Assembly: GCA_025201765.1 (NCBI GenBank)
Contig: MU623402.1
Location: 1 to 64,000 of the forward strand
Source of the DNA: Daldinia sp. FL1419
Lineage: Eukaryota; Ascomycota; Sordariomycetes; Xylariales; Hypoxylaceae
Length of the DNA: 64,000 nt
Reading direction: 5' to 3'
How positions within the stretch are numbered: position 1 is the first letter of the stretch; each line of letters opens with the position of its first letter. The notes beneath the pieces were generated by a model. That model was given only the letters and a program-made list of their open reading frames with translations. It searched no databases and was not told where the DNA came from. A program made the translations under genes and the position numbers. Of this stretch, positions 12,460 through 21,488 are shown in pieces.

Positions 12460-13371
12460 TTAAGACGAAGATTCATTTTCCTTCTCGACTTCTTTTTCCT
12501 TGAGCTCTTCCTTGCAGGCTTCGAAGGCAAACTGGCAACTCATCAGCTCGTCAACCTCATACAGAGACATCATCGTGCATTCTCCTTCGGGGTCTAGCAT
12601 GTTCAGGCGCTCACTAAGCAGCTTTGCCGTGATTTTGTAGTTGTTGTCTCGAGTCTGGATCCAATCCAAGAGCTTGTAGGTTAAGAGGGGGCTACGGTTA
12701 GACCATAGAACCTGCCTTGCCAAGCCGTACACCACGTCTCGCTGGTCTTCCATTTCGGGATCAATGTATTTACATATCCAATCCTGTTCCTCGTCCATGA
12801 GGATGTTTACGCCCTTCTCCTGCCAGGAGTGGAAGAATAGACGCAAGGGGTTCGGGTTATGAAAGTGCGATGAAGTTGTAGAAACATATCGTTGATTAGC
12901 TCCTCGGGGAGGAGATTGACCTCTGACATAGGGACCGGAGCGGGAAGATAGACGCGAAGGGCGGTAGGTTGGCGAGCGTCTGCGAAGAACCGACCTTTGA
13001 ACCCAGTTCCCCCGTTGCTGTTGTTGAATCCCGGGGCCATATGAGGATTTTTGGGGCCGGGCCCACGGCGCGGTTCTACCTGTCTGGTGTGTCGAGGGAG
13101 ATGGGAGGCTTTGAGACGGGGCAAAGTTGAAAGGCTGCTGGCTCCAGTAGCACGGTGATTGAGACGGCGCATACGTTTGTGGTGTCGGGAAAGGCATTTG
13201 AGGGAGGTGATATGTAGAATCCTGAGGATTTAGTCTTGCCCCTGATCCCCACTGAGATAGTTGTTGAGTTGGATACGGTGTAAAGGATGTCTGAGAGAAA
13301 CCTAGACCAAATGTGGTATCGAAGTCAGAAACCGGTGGTTTTGGGGGGAGTGATAAATCAGGACCACTCAT
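12460..13371 (-). CDS. Hypothetical protein with disordered N-terminal half
   Basis: This single-exon frame encodes 303 residues and starts at the ATG at 13371. I do not recognise the family. Residues 1 to about 175 are rich in Pro, Ser, Gln, Tyr and Arg and look disordered, with Arg/Ser-rich stretches that could bind RNA. Residues from about 176 to 290 look folded: they are rich in Trp, Leu and acidic residues (RLFFHSWQEKGVNILMDEE, then DWICKYIDPEMEDQRDVVYG) and predicted to be mostly helical. The C-terminus is a charged Lys/Glu tail ending in serines. Length, the compositional two-part layout and absence of stops support a real gene. The folded half is likely the conserved part. Confidence 0.7.
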   Translation of the reverse strand: MSGPDLSLPPKPPVSDFDTTFGLGFSQTSFTPYPTQQLSQWGSGARLNPQDSTYHLPQMPFPTPQTYAPSQSPCYWSQQPFNFAPSQSLPSPSTHQTGRTAPWARPQKSSYGPGIQQQQRGNWVQRSVLRRRSPTYRPSRLSSRSGPYVRGQSPPRGANQRYVSTTSSHFHNPNPLRLFFHSWQEKGVNILMDEEQDWICKYIDPEMEDQRDVVYGLARQVLWSNRSPLLTYKLLDWIQTRDNNYKITAKLLSERLNMLDPEGECTMMSLYEVDELMSCQFAFEACKEELKEKEVEKENESSS

Positions 13372-15126
13372 TGTGAAATATGTGATGCCGTAGTGATGAT
13401 ATCAAATAGAGGATGGGTATAGTATATTTTCTTGCGTGCGCACTTCCGCACTCGTAGAATGTCGGCTGTGGTATGAATGTTATATGTAATGTAAAAGTAA
13501 CTTTGGTGATGCTATCCTCAACTGTACTGTCGTAGGTCACCAGTGAGATTCAATAGGTATAGTATTTTTCTGTACACAGCTATAGACGATGTTGCAGTAA
13601 TTAAGCTGGCACTGAAAGAAGGAGTTTGCTGCTTTTGATCTTGAATTATTTGGGCAGGTGCTTGAAATGGGAATTTTGGCAGCTCTGGCCTTTCTGGTTT
13701 ACATAGGTGATCAGTAATATTTTTTTCTCGGCCACAAACAGCCTGCCAGATATACCACGATTCAGCAGCAGTTATTACGGGGCCGAATCTAAACCTATGA
13801 ATCACCTTATTGGTAACATCAAAACTACCTGATACGTCCTTGAAATATCATCTAGTCTATGAGAGTCTAGGATTTTGATAATGATATGGCAGCAGCTTTG
13901 ATAGTAAAGTTACATGTATGAAAAAGGATTTAGGATACAAGGAAGACCCAATGTGTTTGCTAAAGAGCCCTCCAGCAATTATTCGTAAGAGTTAATAGCA
14001 CGCCGTTATTAATAGACAATGCACTTTCCGGAAATTAGTTTAATGAACGTCCTCATTAAGATGGTTGGACACTTCCCTCTGTCGATGTTCTTGTATGTGC
14101 CAACATGTGTAGGATCCTACGGCGTTACTAGATAGGCATCGGCGGGGTGCAAATTTTAGTATGGCAACAGGCCGTCTAAGATTATTTATATTCCCCTCGA
14201 TCTTTTCATGTGAAGAGATCCGCTACGTACAAATATAATATAAAATACTCATCAGACTATGAATAATATCACTTCCCACATACTGTTTGTAATACCAGTA
14301 CTACCTAGATCATTATCCAGATGAGGACTCTTAATAGTCGACGTATTGTAGGCGGGATCACTGGTAGTCCTACCCGATGAGATTCTTATACTCGAAACTA
14401 AAAATCAAGATGATAGAATAAAACCTGGCAGATAGAACTTGCGAGCCTCATGAATTAGGATATGATCCAATACTTCACCTAAGTATGCCTCCAATTTAGT
14501 TTGGGAAGACCGGTTGGACACATAGGGGGCGCCTGGCACTTTGGAACTGAATAATGTTTTGACAGACTTTAACCTTACTACTCCCTTAGGAGGCCAAATA
14601 TCAATGAGACTTAATGTTGGTGTACTTATGAAGTTAATATCAAAAGTTAAGTAATATGATTACTGTTGACAAGTTATATTTATAGACTTGGTTCTTGGAA
14701 AGGTATGTTTTTATGATCAGATTATGAGTATCAGCATATGATGCGTGGTGATGAGTACTGCTTTTATAATGGTAGGTAGCAGTGTGCGTGCTAATAATCA
14801 CATCGATAGGAGTCTTGATAGTACCATTTCGAGTTCGATATGGATGAAGGAGGTTATATTAGACCCTTTCAACTAATTAAAGACAAAATTGTTCAATGTC
14901 TATCGAAGCACAAAGTTTCATGGATTACGGATAAGAATATTCCTCCAAGACCAAGAAATGCATAAAAATGCATAAAGAACATGGGAATGTACCTAGGCAC
15001 CTACTATATTAACTAACATAATTCTAAAAAAATATGAATACCTACAGGGTGCCTTAGGTTGGTACTTACATAGGTGGTACCTACCTTACTCTGTGGCGTG
15101 GATGCCGATATCGGTCCGAAAGATAT

Positions 15127-15138
15127 TTATCAGATCCG
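15127..15138 (-). promoter_or_regulatory. SreA/SRE-type GATA element, copy 1 of 3
   Basis: Plus strand TTATCAGATCCG; the minus strand contains ATCTGATAA preceded by CGG. First of three elements clustered upstream of the siderophore acyltransferase (start 15895). Confidence 0.7.
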
Positions 15139-15193
15139 TATCCGCCCCACATCATTTCCCGGCCGCGCTATTAAATTTCCAAGTAAATTTTTT

Positions 15194-15205
15194 TTATCTG
15201 ATCCG
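15194..15205 (-). promoter_or_regulatory. SreA/SRE-type GATA element, copy 2 of 3
   Basis: Plus strand TTATCTGATCCG; the minus strand contains ATCAGATAA preceded by CGG. It lies 67 bp from copy 1 and 90 bp from copy 3. Confidence 0.7.
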
Positions 15206-15283
15206 CCGTTAGCCGTTACACACCATTACCAATACCAACAAGGGGAGCTCTTAAGCCATGTCTTCCAATCCATCCCCTTAAAG

Positions 15284-15295
15284 TTATCTGATCCG
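15284..15295 (-). promoter_or_regulatory. SreA/SRE-type GATA element, copy 3 of 3
   Basis: Plus strand TTATCTGATCCG, identical to copy 2 over 12 bases. It is about 600 bp upstream of the acyltransferase ATG. Three sites in 170 bp is the arrangement expected for strong iron repression by an SreA-type factor. Confidence 0.7.
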
Positions 15296-15894
15296 CTTCT
15301 GCAGACCGCCAAGAGCCATGGGCTCGGTTCGCTGTCACCCCACCCCAGTACGCAACCTTCCCAATCTCCGCAATCCTTGTTAGATCATATCTAGACTGGA
15401 ATCACTGGATGGCAGGATGTCGGGATGGGCTGGCTGACTTGTTGAGACACGTTGACGTCGACCGCGCGATCCCTTGCATTAGTGCGTAAAAATATTTCGA
15501 ACGTGGTAGACGAGGACTTATACGGAGTTGGAAAGTGGGAATGAATGAGGCCTATCGAAATCTACTAGACGAGGTATTGTACTTCAGGGTACTTGACTAT
15601 GATTCTCCCGCGAGAAGAACAATTGTCTGGGCGACTAGGGTGTTGGCGGAATAACTCGGTACACTAGTCATTTGCTCCGTCTGCTGCTTTAGTGGTACAT
15701 CAGCTTGCTCTTCCTAGAAGAGCAGCTGCCACAGATTCTCACCATGAATAGGAAATTTCCTTTCTGGTATCTCTTTTGCGACTGATTAAGTACTTCCTAA
15801 GGAAAATATAGAAGAAACGCCTCCAATTGATACCCGTTAGATACCCAACTGCACCTGTAAATTGCCTACGTTACATCCCATACCTTCCCCAACA

Positions 15895-17322
15895 ATGGCG
15901 ACATCCTCCGCGAACGAGCCGGTGCTCAAGCTCCCACACCCGTACCTTACGTCCTACACTCTTGCTAAGACGGCACGTCCTTCGGATTCCAGCCCTTGGC
16001 TCCAAGTTAAGCCCCAAGAAGACGCCACTAGTGAAGCAAAAGTAAAAACGAAACCCTTACCGGAACGCCTTGATAGCGATACCCTCTTCTTTACCGAGCC
16101 TACGGATCTCAAGTCAAGCGAGCGGCCACCTGAATCGAATAACACACCGTGGGGTCGCGCCCGACGCTCCCCAAGCTCGACAATCGCCTGGGATGTCGCG
16201 ACGCCTCCCACGTTAGCTCAGGTATGGCTCGTGGTTTACGTGCTGCTCACGTTACGACCGTCGACGGAAGGGCTCCGGCTCACGCTTGAAGGACCTGGCC
16301 GAGAAGCGCTCGCAGCACAGCTCAAGGCTGTCCTACTCGCCATTGACCACCCTACTGCAGCCGGTTTAAGCGACGAATTGCTTGTCTTGCGAAGCACATT
16401 TTGGCAGGGCGCCGGCTCGCCGTTCGGGCCACGAAGCGTCTGGACCCCTGACTCCGGCAATAACCCCGAAGACAACGGCAACTCATTACCGAAGCCACTC
16501 TCGGAATACCCCCTAACGCCACTCCAACATGCGATGACATCCGAAGCAAGCGGGGCGCCGGCGTGGCATCCACGACGACCTGCCAAACCACGCCCGGGAT
16601 CCGTAGTATATAGTCGATGGATTCCTCATCTACGCGAGAACTTTAGTATGGTTGCGCTCGACTGGGAAAACCCGGAGCACTTGGAGCTCTTCCATAACTG
16701 GCAGAACGACCCGCGTGTCTCGCAGGGGTGGAACGAGACGGGATCGCTTGAGCAGCACCGCGAATACCTCCGTCGCGCTCACGTCGATCCGCACCAAATC
16801 ACGCTGCTGGCCGCGTTCGACGACACATTCTTTGCTTACTTTGAGGTGTACTGGGCTAAGGTACGTAGGACGAAGAATAACGGGACTAAAAGATCAAAAA
16901 GATCATGCCGTGTAACATGGGCCTGTGCGTTCGAGCGCTAATTATTATTCCACCTACAGGAAGACCGACTTGGCGGGTATTACAGCGCGGGAGATTTCGA
17001 TCGAGGACGACACTCTCTAGTGGGCGATATACGTTTCCGTGGCCCCCACCGTGTGACGGCGTGGTGGTCTAGTCTGATGCACTATTTATTCCTCGATGAC
17101 CCGCGCACGATGTATGTCGTGGGTGAACCGAAGTATACCAACAGCTCGGTTCTAGCGTACGATTTCATGCACGGTTTCGGGCTCGACAAGTTTGTTGACC
17201 TACCACATAAACGCTCAGCATTCGTGCGATGCTCCCGTGAGAGATTCTTCCAACTCGCACCGCTTGGAGAAAGTGAAAAGGTGGTTGGTGGTACTCTGGT
17301 TGGATTACTTCCGAAATTGTAG
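15895..17322 (+). CDS. Siderophore hydroxyornithine N-acyltransferase, SidF/SidL type
   Basis: The 442-residue product belongs to the GNAT-fold IucB/MbtK-like acyltransferases, which transfer an acyl group from CoA to N5-hydroxyornithine in fungal hydroxamate siderophores. Two exons, 15895-16860 and 16960-17322; the 99-nt intron joins YWAK to EDRLGGYY in frame. The C-terminal domain (about residue 245 onward) has the hallmark FHNWQNDPRVSQGWNETG block, GDIRFRGPHRV and EPKYTNSSVLAYDF. Length is close to that of fungal SidF. The protein ends in Pro-Lys-Leu, a permitted PTS1 variant, which would fit peroxisomal SidF (anhydromevalonyl transfer) better than cytosolic SidL (acetyl transfer); this is inference. 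The start at 15895 is the first ATG; the frame is open further upstream but without ATG. Three SreA-type elements upstream suggest iron repression. No NRPS or ornithine monooxygenase gene is in the window. Confidence 0.85.
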
Positions 17323-17806
17323 CTTTTATCTTGGCTTCTGTTTTTGCCTCTAGGAATTTGAACTTGGAGGGAGTAAGAAGAAGTCGTCACGTGGAATGGC
17401 GTTGTAGAAGGAAGAAAGGGGCCAAAGAGCTGATTGCGCTTATCATCTTTAAAGGGAGGAAATTGGAGTGGGCTCATTTACTTACTCCCATTTATAACAT
17501 CGATAACAAGTAAAATATTACTTAACCTAGGTACATTCAAGTTATCGTAAACACTCGCAGTATAACAAAATACCTTGGTCCATAACATTTTACACGTCGA
17601 TAGGAAATTCATATAATTATTCACGGGACGAAATCTATGCTCGTATTCGTAACCGATTAACACAAACTACTTGTCTCTAATTTATCGTCATAAACCACCC
17701 CCGACAAAACAATGTCGCAAATCATCGAATCGTTTTATCCTGGAACTCCAATGACTCCAATACGCCACAATCAAAGTAAAGGACGTAGCGAAGAGCACCG
17801 TCCTAT
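17323..17806. other. Convergent intergenic region
   Basis: A 484-bp stretch between the 3' ends of the acyltransferase and the flavoprotein. No gene or notable repeat. Confidence 0.6.
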
Positions 17807-19384
17807 TCAGGCCTTGATACCTCCTAAACGAAGGTGGTCCCAGACAACTGTGTCGAAGAAATGCGTTAGCAATTGCTGATTGGGTGATTGTAGCTGTGAT
17901 GACTTACTTCTGAATCCTAGGTCCTCTTCGAAGAACCATTCCATTATCTGCTTGCCGTGCTTCATACCCTCTCCACCGTATGAAAGCGCATTCTTACCAA
18001 CAGCGAGACCTATCATGGGCGGAACCTCGCCTAGCTCGTTGAACACGGGCTCCTTTCCTTGGATGTCCCGCAGCATGAGCTGGTGGATGTTTAACCCCGC
18101 ATAATGGCCTTGGTGCATGGCGGAGCCGCAGCGTTTGATTCCTGACCAGTTGATCAGATCGCCAACGGCGAAGTGAGTCTCGGCGTTAGGAACCTTGTCT
18201 GATGATAGCTGTAGAGTCGGTCGGATATTGACGTAGCGTTCCTCGTTGAGCGCATCCTCGGGGAGATAAGTGGTTGATGGTACGCTACGAGAGATGGCCA
18301 TTACAACTTGACTAGCAATCATCTTGTGACCGTTTTCGAACTCGACTTCAAATACTTCGGTACCGTCTCCATTCTTTACGGGAGTCTTACTCTTCAGCCG
18401 GTGGTTCAAGAGCACGTCAACACCAGCTTGCTCCGTCAGGTCCAGTGCGCAATCCTTAACGTTGTCCGGAAGGGGCTCAGCTGATAATAGCTTAGCCCGA
18501 GAGTGTGCCAGGGTTACCTTGACGTTGGGCTGAACTTCCTTCAATTCAGCTGCCATCTCGATACCCACGGCACCTCCACCGACAACAAGTACCGGTGCGG
18601 TGCTATTAGTTACGGCATCGATGTGCCGGCGAGCCTCTTCGAGATACTCCTTTCTGGTTGCTGATTGCGGTACCACAGGCCACGCACGTCGGAGACCGGT
18701 AGAGGCAACGAAGAAATCGTAGGCCTCATTCCGTGATATTTGGTTTGGCTGCTCAACGATTGTGGCGATCTTATTCTCACAATTAATCTTGCTAACAGTG
18801 CCGTGGACGAACCGTACGTCTGGCCTCTGTAGTACGGGGATATCCTTAAAGTTCACCCAGGCCTTCTCAGAGTAGCTAGTCGACGCTAGAGCGAGGGGTG
18901 AACCAATTACGTGGTCTATGGAGAAGCAAGTTAGTAGGGAGCCTGGAGTTCAATAGCAATTGGGATACAAGGCGAAGTCGACAATAAACGATGCATGCGA
19001 ATTAGACGTGGTAGCAGATGGGCTCTACGTACAGAAGCCATCGCGCTCATCAACAATGGTGATCTCGAGCGGAATGGGAGAGTCGATAGTATCGCATTTT
19101 TCGAGCAAATGGACGGCTACAGCGAGACCACCATAGCAACCACCAGCAATCAATATCCTGTAAGGATTGGTGGTAGAGCGGGCGGCGCTGATGCTTGCAA
19201 AGTGGGATGCCATTGCGAATCTTGGTGTCGGAGAATTAATCGCAGTGAAGTGGAGCTTTGGGGTTGCGGCGGTTGCGGCGAAGGAGAAGAGAAGACAGGA
19301 GTGTTTTATAGATCGAGATGAGAATCTGGCAGCGGAAGAATTCACAAGACGAAGACTATTAACTATTGTTGAACGCCACAACAT
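17807..19384 (-). CDS. AIF/AMID-like FAD-dependent NAD(P)H oxidoreductase
   Basis: The 466-residue product is a pyridine-nucleotide-disulfide-fold flavoprotein related to AMID/AIFM2 and type II NADH dehydrogenases, which pass electrons from NAD(P)H to quinones or other acceptors. Three exons: 19384-19033, 18915-17908, 17847-17807. The FAD Rossmann motif is IAGGCYGG (residues 81-86, a degenerate GxGxxG) and the NAD(P)H motif is VVGGGAVGIEMAAEL; a C-terminal FAD block reads ETHFAVGDLINW. The 57 residues before Met58 are rich in Arg, Ser and hydrophobics and lack acidic residues, like a mitochondrial presequence; Met58 is an alternative cytosolic start. The last intron is 60 nt with no stop in frame, so its retention would add 20 residues. 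Two SreA-type elements lie 710-820 bp upstream, suggesting iron regulation. Confidence 0.88.
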
Positions 19385-19928
19385 CAATTTTTGATGCTTT
19401 TATTTCTCTTGTACCTCACACGTGGGCGGCTAGCTGCTTTATAAACTGGTCGAGGGAGTCAAGAATGAGGATATTTCAGGGACCAGTCAGGGCCAACGTC
19501 AATTTCTCGGTACACGGAACAGGGTCTAAGAAAATAGGCTGATAGGCGGGAAAGACATTCGAGAGGAAAAAGATATCGACGAGGTAAAGGAGTTAAACAT
19601 TGAATAAAATAATAAACAGGCCAACCCTGGCCATAAGTACCTAGCCAGATGGCCCGAGTTTGGAAAAAATAGAATAAAAAATAAAAAATACCCTTAGGGA
19701 GGTAGGGGGTTAAACCAGACTGGCAGCCTACTTGGGACGATAATCACGATTGGATCCATCTTATTTCGTACCGAATGCCAAGGAGGACACATGATCCCTT
19801 TGTATCTAGCCAGCTACGCTTTATACGCTCATATGCTAGTTAAATGGCTAAGCTATCAAATAAATTACTGTATTTAAAGTAATGTTTTATATTTCGACTT
19901 TGCTCTCTACCTCGGTAGCATGTAAAAT

Positions 19929-19962
19929 CTACCTACCTACCTACCTACCTACCTACCTACCC
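19929..19962. repeat. CCTA tetranucleotide microsatellite
   Basis: About eight uninterrupted copies of ACCT/CCTA. It is the longest run of a motif that recurs in short blocks through most intergenic DNA of the window. Confidence 0.9.
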
Positions 19963-20034
19963 AAGTCAGTAATAATAAGATAATACAGTATTGCCACCTC
20001 TAATTAGTAGCATTACCTACCTAAAATATGGAAT

Positions 20035-20055
20035 TGTGTGTGTGTGTGTGTGTGT
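20035..20055. repeat. TG dinucleotide microsatellite
   Basis: About ten copies of TG in upstream DNA of the flavoprotein gene. Confidence 0.9.
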
Positions 20056-20095
20056 CGGGTTAGTTTTCGATGTTTCATTTCTACTAGTTAACTAG

Positions 20096-20104
20096 ATCTG
20101 ATAA
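20096..20104 (+). promoter_or_regulatory. SreA/SRE-type GATA element (9-base core)
   Basis: Reads ATCTGATAA on the plus strand without the CGG extension. It lies 712 bp upstream of the flavoprotein ATG (minus strand) and 87 bp from a full 12-base copy. Confidence 0.55.
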
Positions 20105-20190
20105 GAAGCGAAAAAGCGGTGATCACGTCAACGCCCCGCCAAAGGAACCGATACAAAGAATAACATAGTGGGGCAAGGAGGGGGACAAAG

Positions 20191-20202
20191 TTATCAGATC
20201 CG
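20191..20202 (-). promoter_or_regulatory. SreA/SRE-type GATA element (12-base form)
   Basis: Plus strand TTATCAGATCCG, matching the sites upstream of the acyl-CoA ligase and the siderophore acyltransferase. The nearest gene start is the flavoprotein at 19384, about 810 bp away; there is no plus-strand gene on the other side. Confidence 0.6.
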
Positions 20203-21389
20203 CAAGCTTGCAGGGGTGGGGGAATTGATCTAGCAGCGAAACCGGCATCAAATTCGACCAATGAAATCCGACAGTTACCTCGGCGTACTAACTAACTTTT
20301 GCTTCAACTAACCGGTTAGTAGGTTAGTGCTTTGACTTGTACCGGTGTGTACAATTCGGTACATCCTTCGGATCCGCTTGTCTTTCTACCGGATCAGTTC
20401 TATCCGGATGGGCTCATAACCATTTTTATTTAATTCCACTACCTGCTACCGATACCTACCTTATGTACAAGGTCGTTTGTCCGGCATGTCTCCGTAGATT
20501 CCTGGAACTTGGCCGAAATAATTTAGCTGGCGCCGAAGTCTTACCTTCAGTTAGCTAATTATGTATGAATAATCAAATCGCCGCAAATAACTCGCGATAA
20601 ATAAAATAACTTGCGATAAATACCTAATGTTGAGGCGTGTAGGAGGCGTCGAGGTGGCTTGCGTAGAGTACATCACGATTATCATGATTGAAGCGGTGAA
20701 ATAATAAGCGTAAAACCCGCGAAAAGGGGGAATCCGTCATAAAATACACCCCCCTAAGTGAGTATATAAATTACCTATATAATATTACCGACATGTCGGG
20801 CTTAGAGCCTCATGTTACCCATTCTAGCGGTATGCTACATCCGGCCAGTCGGTAGCCATATAGCCTTACCTTATCTATGTAGAAAAGCTGCAGGCATAAA
20901 ACGCCACCCAATCTACGAGTTGTATTACAACCTGGGATCTAGCCCCCTTGCAGTCGTATCTAGTAATGTGTAACCGGGTTCAGGCACGACAGTCAAAGAT
21001 TTATTACGATAGGTATGACGTTTGCTGTGGCATCAGCCACCAAGGCCTTGAGGATCATAGTTAGACGCGGAATTCAGGAATTCAGTAACACAGCAATAAA
21101 AATTAAAGTCGCTGCGAATGGCTTCATTTTATGAAGTCTTGTATATTTGACTTCCGCTTTTCATGCTGAACACTGCATGTGCATATCCTTGACAGATCCT
21201 CCCATTGTTGAACGCCTTCCATTTGCCCAATTCCTGACATTTTCCCTAGCATTGTAAAAATCCTGTTACGCCAGCGGTAGACGTTTCCTCGTCATCCATG
21301 ATCTCCCATTGAATAATGCCCGAAGCAACGCTTTGATACCCGCCAACCCACCCCAAAGCATTGCTTCGACACCTGCCAAATAATTCCTA

Positions 21390-21488
21390 CAAATCCCGTA
21401 ACTCCCGTAACTCCCGTAACTCTTGCAACTCTTGCAACTCCTGCAATTCATGCAATTCCTGCAATTCCCGCAATTCCTACAACTCCTT
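21390..21488. repeat. 9-bp minisatellite abutting a stop codon
   Basis: About eleven degenerate copies of a 9-base unit (AACTCCCGT, AACTCTTGC, AATTCCTGC). The array overlaps the last codons and the TAG stop (21477-21479) of the F-box-like gene. On the plus strand it would read as Asn-Ser-Cys/Arg repeats, but no gene is likely in that direction. Confidence 0.85.

Larger units (their letters stand above)
13372..15894. other. 2.5-kb intergenic region with iron-type elements
   Basis: No supportable gene. It is AT-rich with TACCTAGG-type motifs near 14990-15075. The segment 15127-15295 carries three SreA-type GATA elements 600-770 bp upstream of the siderophore acyltransferase, in a CCAAT-containing stretch (near 15228). 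Open frames at 13518-13805 (minus) and 15074-15394 (plus) show no family features; the second overlaps the regulatory elements. Confidence 0.6.
19385..21476. other. 2.1-kb intergenic region with microsatellites and iron-type elements
   Basis: No supportable gene. From left to right: a TATA-like box near 19437-19443 for the flavoprotein, a CCTA microsatellite, a TG microsatellite, two SreA-type elements and a CCAAT at about 20259. GCGATAAAT-like sequences occur around 20595-20625. The right end runs into the 9-base minisatellite that touches the stop codon of the F-box-like gene. Confidence 0.6.

Noticed and set aside
13518..13805. 95-residue minus-strand open frame upstream of the orphan gene
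   Set aside because: No splice path joins it to the gene at 13371, which has its own good start; no recognisable features.
15074..15394. 106-residue plus-strand open frame
   Set aside because: No domain or signal; it overlaps the three iron-type elements and lacks homology-like features.
19929..19962. Tandem CCTA array as a telomere-like or CRISPR-like repeat
   Set aside because: The unit is four bases, not TTAGGG, with no spacers; it is a plain microsatellite.
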